Assembly (NCBI RefSeq): GCF_039978735.1
Contig: NZ_JBDWAS010000020.1
Location: forward strand, 1 to 64,000
Source of the DNA: Maricaulis sp039978735
GTDB lineage: Bacteria; Pseudomonadota; Alphaproteobacteria; Caulobacterales; Maricaulaceae
Length of the DNA: 64,000 nt
Direction of reading: 5' to 3'
Below, in pieces: positions 18,154-26,196 of this stretch (position 1 is the stretch's first letter; each line of letters opens with the position of its first letter). The notes beneath the pieces are model-generated. The model saw nothing but the letters and a program-made list of their open reading frames with translations, ran no database searches and had not been told where the DNA came from. The translations under genes and the position numbers were made by a program.

Positions 18154-18876
18154 TCAATTGCCGAACAAGCGGTTCAGCGCGTTGCGGGTGCGTTCTTCGA
18201 TTTCCTCGCCGGTGCGGCGGTCAGCCTGGTCGCGAACCTGGTCGCCATAGTGGCCCAGGGTATTGACGAAGGGGTTGGAATCTTCCCCGGCGGCTGCGCC
18301 GGAAGGATCGCCCATACCCATCTCATGATAGCCCTGCGGAGTTTCGAAAAGGGCAGGCGACTGCTGTGCCCGTTGCACAGACGTGACCAGATACAGGGGC
18401 CGGCCATCCACGGCCTGGCGCAGCAGGATGCCGTCGTCGGTGAAACAGGCCGCCGACCGCACGATCTCGCCATAGGTGTTCTGTGTTTCCTGGACGTGGT
18501 CGGTACAGGTCTCGCCGGCAATCTGGACGGTTTCGCCCCGGCTTGTTCTGACAGGCTGACGGAAGGAAACCCCGGCCATCGGTGTGCGCTCAGGGGTCAT
18601 ATGCAGAATGATGCGCGACGCTTCCGGCACATCGCGCCCGACCGGGAAAATGGCGACTTCCCCGGTGTCGAAGTCCCACAGCATGACATGGGCATACGGG
18701 GCGCCTGACAGCGCCTGCGGCAAGGTCATGCGGGATTGTGAACCGGAGGCGCGAACCTCCAGTTCATGGGTTTCTCCCTCGATCGAGATCTGCGCAGTGG
18801 CGCGATAATCGGGCTGAGCGGTGAGGTCAGGCGTCGCCTGCACAAGCAGGGATGCCGTGAGAGCAGGCAGGATCAT
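18154..18876 (-). CDS. hypothetical secreted protein
   Basis: This is a 240-residue protein with a short N-terminal hydrophobic segment (ILPALTASLLVQA) that may be a signal peptide. A strong AGGAG precedes the start. The body is beta-rich, with blocks such as DYRATAQISIEGETHELEV and VSFRQPVRTSRGE, and two cysteines (in AGETCTDHV and SAACFTDDG) that could pair. The C-terminal 45 residues are highly charged (DQADRRTGEEIEERTRN). The layout recalls periplasmic proteins that sense or bind lipids, but I cannot assign a family. It is the third gene of the leftward operon. Confidence 0.65.
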   Translation of the reverse strand: MILPALTASLLVQATPDLTAQPDYRATAQISIEGETHELEVRASGSQSRMTLPQALSGAPYAHVMLWDFDTGEVAIFPVGRDVPEASRIILHMTPERTPMAGVSFRQPVRTSRGETVQIAGETCTDHVQETQNTYGEIVRSAACFTDDGILLRQAVDGRPLYLVTSVQRAQQSPALFETPQGYHEMGMGDPSGAAAGEDSNPFVNTLGHYGDQVRDQADRRTGEEIEERTRNALNRLFGN

Positions 18877-18901
18877 TGTTTCACACTCCTTTTCTGTGCG
18901 A

Positions 18902-19546
18902 TCAGCGGCGCGACCGCAGGGGCAGCATGACCATCCGCGAAGGCAGGCCGCTGCCGATATCGATGACGGAAATGATCAGGCCGTTCTCCATCCGGGCCTG
19001 CCGCACCCCCTGTTCTGCGATGCGGGCAATGCCGCTGGAGCGGCCGCGCAGGATGGCTTCGCGCAGTTCGGCGGAAAGCGGGGCTCCGGGCTCGAAATTG
19101 TCGCCCGGGAAGAAGTTGTCGCCCGGGAAGAAATTGTCCCCGGGGAAAAAGCTGTCGCCCGGGAAGAAGCTGTCACCAGGGAAGAAATTGTCCCCCGGGA
19201 AGGTCTCATCGTGGCGGTGACCGGAACGGCCGAGCAGACCAGCCAGGCTGGCCCGCGAGCGCGGCGGCAGACGGAAACCGGCAGACAGGTGCACATCGGC
19301 GATGCGCCGGTCCTGGATGCGGATCAGCAGCAGCTGACCCGCATCCAGTGCGTGGCCTGAGCAAAGCAACAGGGCTTCAGACATGAGGCGGTAGAGATCT
19401 TCTTCCCGTTCCACCCGGGAGGTTTCTGCGGGCAGGACAGAGAGTTCGATCGACTCGCGGCAGTCGGCCGCCGCGGCCGTCGAGAGGCCCAGGCTGGCCA
19501 GAGTTGTGGCGAGCGCGAGCCCGAATTTGGATAGGTGTCGGGACAT
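18902..19546 (-). CDS. secreted protein with tandem FFPGD[NS] hexapeptide repeats
   Basis: The 214-residue protein starts at ATG 19546, with GGAG placed correctly; an ATG 12 bases earlier lacks this site. A signal peptide covers about residues 1-27. The middle (115-150) is a run of six hexapeptides, FPGD followed by N or S and aromatic F, flanked by a His-rich entry (SGHRHDETFPG) and a degenerate exit (FEPGAP). In DNA this is an 18-bp tandem array. The flanking domains contain C29 and C62 and a C-terminal beta-like segment. The function is unknown. The repeat could form a turn-rich spacer or a binding surface. Confidence 0.7.
   Translation of the reverse strand: MSRHLSKFGLALATTLASLGLSTAAAADCRESIELSVLPAETSRVEREEDLYRLMSEALLLCSGHALDAGQLLLIRIQDRRIADVHLSAGFRLPPRSRASLAGLLGRSGHRHDETFPGDNFFPGDSFFPGDSFFPGDNFFPGDNFFPGDNFEPGAPLSAELREAILRGRSSGIARIAEQGVRQARMENGLIISVIDIGSGLPSRMVMLPLRSRR
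19091..19206 (-). repeat. 18-bp tandem repeat array inside a secreted-protein gene
   Basis: About six and a half units of an 18-bp sequence (plus-strand form GCCCGGGAAGAAGTTGTC) follow each other with small substitutions. They encode the FFPGD[NS] hexapeptides. The in-frame 18-bp period allows unit number to vary without breaking the gene. Confidence 0.9.
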
Positions 19547-19588
19547 GGTGTTCTCCATTGTTCGGTCGGGCCGGATCGTTCGACCGGG

Positions 19589-20620
19589 CTAGTTGCCGCT
19601 GCAGCGCAGATAGCCGTTTTCATTCCAGAAGCGCCGGGATTCGCAGGCCCCCGCGCGATAGCTGTTGCGGTAGGCACGCTCGCCGCGGCCCCGCACGTAG
19701 TAGGCTCTGCGGTTTTCCGTCTCGACCAAGGTCCGCGTGCTGGACATGGTGCCGATCATGCGCAGCTCGGGACCGGCGCAAGGCGTGAAGTACCAGTTGC
19801 GTGCATCGCGCTCGGTGGCTTCGCCGAGCTGCGTGGCGACGACGATCATCGGATCGCAGGACCGGGAGTAGGAGCCCGCCACGTCCCGCGCCGCGCAGCG
19901 GATGCCATTTGCCCAGGTGGTCGGTTCGACCGTGCCTTCGAGGCACAGGCCGAGGTCCAGCGCAAAGCGGTCCCGAGCGCCATTGCGGGTGTTGCACATG
20001 AGGATGCTCGGATTCGCGGCGCTCATCTCGCAGTTCGAAAACTCGCTCGTGTCGACATGGCGAGGAATGGGCGGTCCGGACGGCTGGGGTTCCGGCCGCG
20101 GCTCGGGGGCCGGCGGTTGGGGGGCTGGAGCCGGTGCCGGGGGCGCCATGTCGCGCGCAGCGCGCATCCAGTCGTGCGCCGCCTCGGGAAGGCCGGCCAG
20201 ATAGCCCAGACAATAGCCGGCATTGCGCCGCCACTGTGATCCGGACGGTCGCGTTTCGCGGGTTCGCTGGCCGTTCCAGGGCTGGGCGCGGGACATCTGT
20301 ACCTGCGTGCCCCACAGCCAGTGACCGTCGAACGCTCCATCCGCGTTCTGCACCCATTGAAAGATGCCGCGATTGTTCTGCTTGTCGTCCAGCGTGCCAT
20401 TGCCCTGGTCGGCATGCACGAACACGCCGCGCGCGAAATGACCGTTGGTGTAGCCGGCGACAAAGCCGACATCGTCGTACTCGCCGCAAAAGGCACCGGC
20501 GCGTTCCTGGATGCGGACCTCTCCGAAGGAGGTGTCCCAGGCGCCTTCATAGTCTTCGGCTCCGGCGGCGCCACTGAAAAGGGCGGCGGCGAGGAAGGCT
20601 TGAATCACGTTTCTCATCAT
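19589..20620 (-). CDS. secreted two-domain protein with proline-rich linker
   Basis: This 343-residue exported protein is the first gene of the leftward four-gene operon. The start is the ATG after AGGGGACA; the first 22 residues form a signal peptide ending SGAAGAE. The N-terminal domain (about 23-155) begins DYEGAWDTSFGEVRI and has a glycine/aromatic-rich beta pattern (GHFARGVFVHADQGNG). A Pro-rich linker (APAPAPQPPAPEPRPEPQP) leads to a C-terminal domain with seven cysteines, probably disulfide bonded. The NTRNG-ALDLGLC pattern faintly recalls cyanovirin-type lectins, which I do not claim. The gene is divergent from the ECF sigma gene. Confidence 0.65.
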   Translation of the reverse strand: MMRNVIQAFLAAALFSGAAGAEDYEGAWDTSFGEVRIQERAGAFCGEYDDVGFVAGYTNGHFARGVFVHADQGNGTLDDKQNNRGIFQWVQNADGAFDGHWLWGTQVQMSRAQPWNGQRTRETRPSGSQWRRNAGYCLGYLAGLPEAAHDWMRAARDMAPPAPAPAPQPPAPEPRPEPQPSGPPIPRHVDTSEFSNCEMSAANPSILMCNTRNGARDRFALDLGLCLEGTVEPTTWANGIRCAARDVAGSYSRSCDPMIVVATQLGEATERDARNWYFTPCAGPELRMIGTMSSTRTLVETENRRAYYVRGRGERAYRNSYRAGACESRRFWNENGYLRCSGN

Positions 20621-20805
20621 TGTCCCCTGTGTTGGACTTCCAGCTTGGATGGGTGTGCGCCCGATCCTCGCGGGACAGACGGCGGACCCCGCCGCTCCCC
20701 CTTCTTGTTTCCGGCATGCCTTGCTCTGCGCCGGTCGTTGCACCAGTATTCAACCGCAACCGAGCGACGGGTCGCCGAACGTGATTGGGTTCAACAGGAC
20801 TAACG

Positions 20806-21390
20806 ATGACGAGTGAGAAAACCGGACACGCCGGGTCCACGGTACAGGCCCAAGCCTGGAGCGAGAGCACGGTCAGCGACGCGGATCGTTTGTTCCAGAG
20901 CCATTATGACGAGCTGGTTTCTATGGCGCGGAAAGTCCGCCGCCGCCGCCACGGGCGGGATACATTCCTGACCGGCGACCTCTTGCATTCCACCTATCTG
21001 AAATTGCGAAACGGCGGTTCCTGGCAGTCGGAAGATCATTTCCGCCGGGCTGCCGTGCTGGCCATGCGGCATGTCGTGACCGATCATGCCAAGGCACGTC
21101 TGGCCCAGAAGCGCGGTGGCGCCGCCATCCGCGTCGAGCTGGACGATGATGTGGCGGGACCTGACAATCTTGACCGGCTTGATGTGGTCGTCGATCTGTC
21201 CCGCCTCTTGCAGGAATTGCTGGAGGAGGACCCGCGCCTGGTTCGGGTGATCGATTGCCGCTTTTTCGCCGGGCTGACAGAGCCGGAGACGGCTCAATTG
21301 CTGGGCGTGACAGACCGGACGGTCCGCCGCGACTGGCACAGGGCCCGGGCCTGGATAGAGCCGCGCCTGTCGGTCACCGCGACGGCCTGA
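20806..21390 (+). CDS. ECF-type RNA polymerase sigma factor (kinase-associated group)
   Basis: The 194-residue protein contains sigma region 2 (ADRLFQSHYDELVSMARKV to HFRRAAVLAMRHVVTDHAK) and region 4 with a helix-turn-helix (TEPETAQLLGVTDRTVRRDWHRARAW). It resembles the group of ECF-like sigmas that sit beside PknB-type kinases. The ATG with AGGA six bases upstream is chosen over a TTG seven codons earlier. The kinase gene starts 29 bases downstream. No anti-sigma gene is adjacent, so phosphorylation by the kinase is a plausible control (inference). It probably reads promoters such as TGTCC-N18-CGTT found nearby. Confidence 0.88.
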   Translation: MTSEKTGHAGSTVQAQAWSESTVSDADRLFQSHYDELVSMARKVRRRRHGRDTFLTGDLLHSTYLKLRNGGSWQSEDHFRRAAVLAMRHVVTDHAKARLAQKRGGAAIRVELDDDVAGPDNLDRLDVVVDLSRLLQELLEEDPRLVRVIDCRFFAGLTEPETAQLLGVTDRTVRRDWHRARAWIEPRLSVTATA

Positions 21391-21419
21391 ACCCTTCCGG
21401 AATCGTCAGGGGCGTTGTG

Positions 21420-23786
21420 ATGCCGGCAGCACTTGCGTTGATTGAGACCGTGGTCGACGAAGCGCTTCTGCTGCCACCGAACCAGCGCCGAGACCATATC
21501 ACCCAGCGTCTGGAAAGCGCCGAGGATCGCCGTGCAGCGACAAGCCGCCTCGCGCTGATGGAAGGCGCGATGAGCTTTCTGGTGACGGCTGGCTGGGCTG
21601 CTGAAGATGCGGGCTCATTGCAAGCGGGCGAGCGGCTCGGCGCCTGGGCTGTCGAACAGTTTCTCGGCAGCGGGGGTATGGGCGAGGTCTACCGGGCGCG
21701 CCGGGCCGATGGCCATTACGACCAGACCGCTGCGATCAAGCTCACCCGTGTTGAGGCCGATGAAGGGCATCGCCAGTTCGAGGCCGAGCGGCAGACCCTC
21801 GCGCGTCTGGAACATCCCAATATCGCCCGGCTGATCGACGGCGGGCGCGCCGGAGAAGGCCGCCATTTCATGGTCGTCGAGCTGATCGACGGCATCCCGA
21901 TCGATCATCATGCCGATCAGCGGGGGCTCGGTCTGCAGGACCGGGTCCGCCTGATCCTGGCCGCCTGTGACGGGGTTGCGCACGCCCACAGCCGGCTGGT
22001 CCTGCACCGGGATATCAAACCAGCCAATCTTCTCGTGACTCCGCGCGGCGAGTTGAAGCTGATCGATTTCGGTGTTGCCACCAGCCTGGCGGAGACCGAG
22101 GGCGAGACGGCGGCCCGCTTGCCGCTGACCCGGGCCTTTGCCGCTCCCGAACAATGGGATGGTGGTCATGTGTCTGTGGCGGCGGACATTTTTGCACTCG
22201 GCGCCACCTTGACCCAGCTGGTGACGGGCCGGCCCCCGCGGCGTGCAGCCGACGGTTCGGCAAGCCTGCCGGAGGATGCGATACTGCCGCGTGATCTGCG
22301 CGCCATTCTGGAACGCTGCCTGACGACCGATCCGGTGCGGCGCTATGCCAGTGCAGATGCGCTGGCGACGGATTTGCAGAACTTCCTGGATCGGGCGCCG
22401 GTCGAGGCGCGCGAAGGTGGAGCCGGCTACCGGTTTGTGCGCTGGGTCGACCGGCACCGGCTGGGGGCCGGACTGGCGGCGGCCTTCTTGGTCAGCCTTG
22501 TTGCCGGCTTGACCGCGAGCACGGGCTTCGCCCTGCGCGCCAATGCAGAAGCGGAACGGGCGAACACCCTGCTCGGTGAAACCGAAATCCTGTTCGAGGC
22601 ATCGGAATATTCGGGGCGCCTAGGCGCCGCCCAGGCCCAGGCCCTGCTCAGCGTCTTCAATTCGGCGGATTCGGATTCGCTGGATCCCGGCTTTGTCCGC
22701 AACCAGCTGGTCGAATACTCGCAGGACAATATGGCCTATATCGAGGAGTATCCCGATGATGTCGCTTACAGCCTGGTAGCGATCGGGTCGATTTTCCTGC
22801 GCCGCAACGACTACACCGCCATGCTGGAGATACTCGAACCGGCACGGGACCTGACCCTGTCTGTGGCGCAATTGAATGCCGAGCGCGACGCGCTTCTGGC
22901 GCGCGCCTATATGGGCGTCGGCCGGAATGCGGAGGCTGTGCCGCTGCTGCGCTCGGCCCTGGAGGCCGAACTGGCGCGGGATCCCGACTACTATGCCTCG
23001 CCGTCGCACGCATCTTCCGTGTCGAGCCTGGCCGTTGCCAGTGGCAGTCTGACCGACCGGCAGACGGCCATCTCGGTGCTGGAAGATGCCATTGTTCGCG
23101 ACCAGGAGGTGACCGGCTGTTTCTGGTGTCCCTTCCTCTACAATGAAAAGGGCGTGCACCACAGTGCGCTGGGGGATTTTGCGGTGGCGGCTGATGCGCT
23201 TGAGCAAAGCGTCGCGGTGCAGATGCAGGTCGACCCGACCCGGCGTGCCGCCACCGACCGGGCTCTGATGAATGCCGCCCATCTGCGCTATTTCGCCCTC
23301 GGGGATGTTGCGGGGGCCCGCACGGCACTGGAAACGGTTCAGGCCATCGCCGACGACACCAAGGGACCCAGTGCGATTCTGGCGGAAGCCCGGGTCCTTG
23401 AGGCCGAGATCGCGCTGGCCGAAGGGCAGGCCGGTGCCGGCCTGCAGCTCGTACAGGCCGCCGATGACATGTTTGCGGAGTTTGGCGGCGCGCCGGACAG
23501 TCACAAGCATGCGCTCGGGCCCTTGCGCATCCAGATGCTGACGCAATCGGGACGCCTGGAGGATGCCCGGCAGGAACTGGTTCGCATCCAGACCCTCGCC
23601 GACAGCGATGCTGTGCGCCGTCAGCGGTTGCGGGGCGAGCTTTATCTGGCTCTGGGTGCCGGGGATGCCAATGCGGCGGCCTCGCTGCGCGACGCTTATG
23701 CTGCCGAAGTCGCGCAGCTCGGGGCCGGAGACTATCTGGGCCGCTACCGTTTGGCACTGATAGACCGGATGCTGGCCCATAACTGA
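21420..23786 (+). CDS. membrane-anchored Ser/Thr protein kinase with TPR-like C-terminal region
   Basis: This 788-residue Hanks-type kinase has a helical N-terminal 60 residues and a kinase domain (about 73-330) with GSGGMG (83-88), K107, HRD with D198, DFG (216-218) and an APEQ motif. One transmembrane helix lies near 349-370. The remaining 410 residues, predicted outside the membrane, are alpha-helical repeats of TPR type. It follows the ECF sigma gene by 29 bases, so the pair is almost certainly co-transcribed. The catalytic residues are complete, so it should be active. A signal-sensing role for the periplasmic part and a link to the sigma factor are inferred from context. Confidence 0.9.
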   Translation: MPAALALIETVVDEALLLPPNQRRDHITQRLESAEDRRAATSRLALMEGAMSFLVTAGWAAEDAGSLQAGERLGAWAVEQFLGSGGMGEVYRARRADGHYDQTAAIKLTRVEADEGHRQFEAERQTLARLEHPNIARLIDGGRAGEGRHFMVVELIDGIPIDHHADQRGLGLQDRVRLILAACDGVAHAHSRLVLHRDIKPANLLVTPRGELKLIDFGVATSLAETEGETAARLPLTRAFAAPEQWDGGHVSVAADIFALGATLTQLVTGRPPRRAADGSASLPEDAILPRDLRAILERCLTTDPVRRYASADALATDLQNFLDRAPVEAREGGAGYRFVRWVDRHRLGAGLAAAFLVSLVAGLTASTGFALRANAEAERANTLLGETEILFEASEYSGRLGAAQAQALLSVFNSADSDSLDPGFVRNQLVEYSQDNMAYIEEYPDDVAYSLVAIGSIFLRRNDYTAMLEILEPARDLTLSVAQLNAERDALLARAYMGVGRNAEAVPLLRSALEAELARDPDYYASPSHASSVSSLAVASGSLTDRQTAISVLEDAIVRDQEVTGCFWCPFLYNEKGVHHSALGDFAVAADALEQSVAVQMQVDPTRRAATDRALMNAAHLRYFALGDVAGARTALETVQAIADDTKGPSAILAEARVLEAEIALAEGQAGAGLQLVQAADDMFAEFGGAPDSHKHALGPLRIQMLTQSGRLEDARQELVRIQTLADSDAVRRQRLRGELYLALGAGDANAAASLRDAYAAEVAQLGAGDYLGRYRLALIDRMLAHN

Positions 23787-23805
23787 TCCGCTGTTCGGTA
23801 CATTG

Positions 23806-23832
23806 TGTCCGGGGCCGGTCACGAATGTCGTT
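23806..23832 (+). promoter_or_regulatory. ECF-type promoter P1
   Basis: TGTCC is followed after exactly 18 bases by CGTT, 33 bases before the ATG of the cysteine-repeat protein. CGTT is a typical ECF -10 element. Three other promoters in the window share the same pattern and spacing. Confidence 0.6.
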
Positions 23833-23864
23833 CTGCAGAGTATTGCCAAGCTGCGGAGACCTTC

Positions 23865-25448
23865 ATGGCCCTTCTACCCAAACGCCTTTTGCGCGCGCTT
23901 CTGGTGCTGCTTGTGAGCGTAGCGCCTGCGCCGGCTCTTGCCGACGGACCGGCACAACACGTCGTTTCTGCCTGTGATCGCGGCATGTTCGATCTGGACT
24001 GCGCTTGCGTGGCGACCCGGTTCGAGGCTGCGGCACAAGGTGCGTCTACGCGGGAGCGCCAGACACTGGCCGGAATGACCGGCGTGATGCTCGGGATCGA
24101 ACCGGACCCGGCCTTTATGGACATGTCCGTGATCGTGTCTGTCACGGAACGGCTGAACGCGCTCGACAACCTCACCGATGCGTGCGCCGCTCAGCCCGTC
24201 CCGGCCGGCCAGCTGACCGAAGCGGCCATCGATGCCGAGGTCAGCGCGGTATGTGCCCGCTATCCCGCACCGATCGATTGCGGCTGTGTCGATACGGCCT
24301 ATCGGGAAGCAGCCGAAGGCGCCGGCCTGGAACAACGGCAGGCCATCGCGGAATTGACGATCCATAATCTCAACGGTGCCCCGCCCGCCGATCTCGGCCG
24401 GCTGGCGGAGATCAATCGCCTGTTGCGCGGTTTCGAAACCCAGATCGGGCCGCTGAACGAGGTCGCCCAGACCTGTGCCACACCGGCCAGCCTGCCCGCC
24501 GCGGCGCCGGCGCGGGTCATAGGGCGGGCGGCGTCCGCTTTGCTGCAGGATGTCCGGCAGGCGTGTATCCAATCGGAATTCGATCTGGACTGTGGCTGTG
24601 TCGGGGATGCGTACAGCCGGGTGGCAACCGGTGCTGACCGCGAAGAGCAGGCCGGACTGGCGCGGGTGGCGATCGCCTCGCTGGGCGGAGAGAACACGAT
24701 ATCGGAAACACCGGTTCCTGTGCTGGAGCGGATTGCCGGCCGGATGGGGGATCTGATGCCCGATGCCCTGCAGGAAGCGTGTCCGGCACCGTCGGAGCGC
24801 CGTGCGGCGCCGGCATGCGCACAGACGGCATTTGTCGAGGCGGCCTGCCGCGACAGTGCGTTTCCGCTGGACTGCCGGTGTATGGCGGACGGGTTCGCAC
24901 AGGCGATCGGCGCGCTGGACGGACCGGATCGTGCCTTCGTGGCGGATGTGCTGGTGTCCAGCCTGTTCGGGACTCCGCAACAGCCGGTCTCGGACTATCC
25001 GCCCAACCGGGCGCTGGCCAATATGGATCTGGCTGATCGGCTGACCGACTACGATACCGGCCTAGCGCGGACCTGTACCGATCCGGGCGATGGTGACCTG
25101 CTTGCGGCGCGGCGCGCCGGCGAGCGTGTTGCGCAGTCCCCGGCCGCTCCGGTTTCCGGTACGGACTGGCGGCAGGCTGTGCGGGCCGATTGCGAAAGCT
25201 TCGGCAATGCCCCCGGCCTGTGTGCCTGCCAGGCCGACGTGACGGGGCAGCACTTGTCGCCGCGGGAGCGCGAACTGATGGGCGAGAGCTTCCGGTCCGC
25301 CGGGCAGGGCATGAATGCCTCTGCCGATCCCCGCTTCTCAGATCTGAGCGCTGCAGAACTGCGCGGCATGCAGAACCGGGTAAACCGGGTCATGTCCAGC
25401 GAACGCATCCAGTTCGAGGCCGATCTGGTCTGCGCGCAGCTTCGATAA
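23865..25448 (+). CDS. secreted protein with five cysteine-motif repeats
   Basis: The 527-residue product has a signal peptide (1-26, ending APALA) and five homologous units of about 90-100 residues. Each unit contains C-x8-C-x-C (x9 in the last) and a fourth Cys 58-67 residues later: 37/46/48/107, 130/139/141/204, 234/243/245/306, 328/337/339/404 and 443/453/455/523. The core reads DLDCxC in several units. The fixed pattern suggests two disulfides per unit or a metal site. I recognise no described family. The start is set by GGAG before the ATG; the promoter is P1. It is likely part of the same periplasmic response as the adjacent kinase and sigma factor. Confidence 0.75.
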   Translation: MALLPKRLLRALLVLLVSVAPAPALADGPAQHVVSACDRGMFDLDCACVATRFEAAAQGASTRERQTLAGMTGVMLGIEPDPAFMDMSVIVSVTERLNALDNLTDACAAQPVPAGQLTEAAIDAEVSAVCARYPAPIDCGCVDTAYREAAEGAGLEQRQAIAELTIHNLNGAPPADLGRLAEINRLLRGFETQIGPLNEVAQTCATPASLPAAAPARVIGRAASALLQDVRQACIQSEFDLDCGCVGDAYSRVATGADREEQAGLARVAIASLGGENTISETPVPVLERIAGRMGDLMPDALQEACPAPSERRAAPACAQTAFVEAACRDSAFPLDCRCMADGFAQAIGALDGPDRAFVADVLVSSLFGTPQQPVSDYPPNRALANMDLADRLTDYDTGLARTCTDPGDGDLLAARRAGERVAQSPAAPVSGTDWRQAVRADCESFGNAPGLCACQADVTGQHLSPRERELMGESFRSAGQGMNASADPRFSDLSAAELRGMQNRVNRVMSSERIQFEADLVCAQLR

Positions 25449-25451
25449 AAT

Positions 25452-25480
25452 GGGGGCGCTGGCCAAGGCCAGCACCCTTT
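25452..25480. terminator. bidirectional terminator between convergent genes
   Basis: GGGGGCGCTGGCC and GGCCAGCACCC form a stem around AA, with TTT on the right and AAAA before it on the left. It lies between the stop of the cysteine-repeat gene and the stop of the convergent lipoprotein gene. Confidence 0.75.
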
Positions 25481-25482
25481 GC

Positions 25483-26046
25483 TCATTCGCCGACTTCGGC
25501 CTGGATCGAGAACCGGGCTTCCACCGGGGCAGGGGAAGCGTCGTCTTCCGCACGTGGGATCAGCTGGCCGGAAACATGTCCACTCAGCGAAAGCCGGCCG
25601 TCCGCTTCGGCTGCGTGGTCGATGGTCAGCGTGATCTGGCTCTCCGGCCCGGCCCGGCCGCTCCACCAGCCCGTGTCCGGACCGCGCGGGTCGTAGGACA
25701 AGAGTGCAGTTCGAGTGGTCGATGTGGTGGCTGTGTGTATCAGCTGGAAAGACAGTGACAGGACCGGCCCATGGCGCGTTGGCGCTCCTTCGGGGGGATT
25801 GGCCTCGATGCGAATGTAGTAGAGGCCGGGCGTGGACGAGTTCACCAGCGCATTGTCGACGCCCAGCGTGCCGGGCTGGCCGTTCAGCGTCCATTCGACC
25901 GAACCGAACCGGGCCGTTGGTTGTGCATCCGCCGCCTCGGCGGTCGCGGACCCGCCGGCAGGAGCCGACGGGCTGTCTTCATTGCCGCAGGCAACCAGGC
26001 CCAGCGCGAAAAGGCTGAGGGCTGCGCGGCTGACGGGGTGAGGCAT
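25483..26046 (-). CDS. putative lipoprotein
   Basis: This 187-residue protein has a signal peptide ending in the lipobox LVAC (C20), followed by a low-complexity Ala/Ser linker and then a beta-rich domain (SVEWTLNGQPGTLGVDN; GLYYIRIEANPPEGA). The ATG preceded by GGGAG is chosen over one six codons upstream. No family is recognised. It is divergent from the 1040-residue vWA lipoprotein gene and convergent with the cysteine-repeat gene, so it belongs physically to the same module. Confidence 0.68.
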   Translation of the reverse strand: MPHPVSRAALSLFALGLVACGNEDSPSAPAGGSATAEAADAQPTARFGSVEWTLNGQPGTLGVDNALVNSSTPGLYYIRIEANPPEGAPTRHGPVLSLSFQLIHTATTSTTRTALLSYDPRGPDTGWWSGRAGPESQITLTIDHAAEADGRLSLSGHVSGQLIPRAEDDASPAPVEARFSIQAEVGE

Positions 26047-26130
26047 GAGGGTCTCCCAGAACAAGCGTCAAACACGGGTCCGCAAACACCGGACAGGGAG
26101 GAAAACGAGTTCCGGGTGCCATAACGGACA

Positions 26131-26157
26131 TGTCCGGCTTCCCGCCTGATTTTCGTT
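26131..26157 (+). promoter_or_regulatory. ECF-type promoter P2
   Basis: TGTCC-N18-CGTT is the same signature as P1, with CGTT ending 40 bases before the ATG of the large vWA lipoprotein. Confidence 0.55.
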
Positions 26158-26196
26158 CTTTGTTGATGTGGCCGGAAGCCAGAAGGGGAAAAGGGC

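Noticed and set aside
19589..20620. Cyanovirin-type lectin domain at the C-terminus of the proline-linker protein
   Set aside because: Only a short pattern (NTRNG, ALDLGLC) is similar; the cysteine spacing and the repeat structure do not convincingly match.
20621..20805. A TGTCC-N18-CGTT promoter for the ECF/kinase pair or the divergent secreted operon
   Set aside because: TGTCC occurs on both strands here but no CGTT lies 18 bases downstream, so autoregulation by the same signature is not supported.
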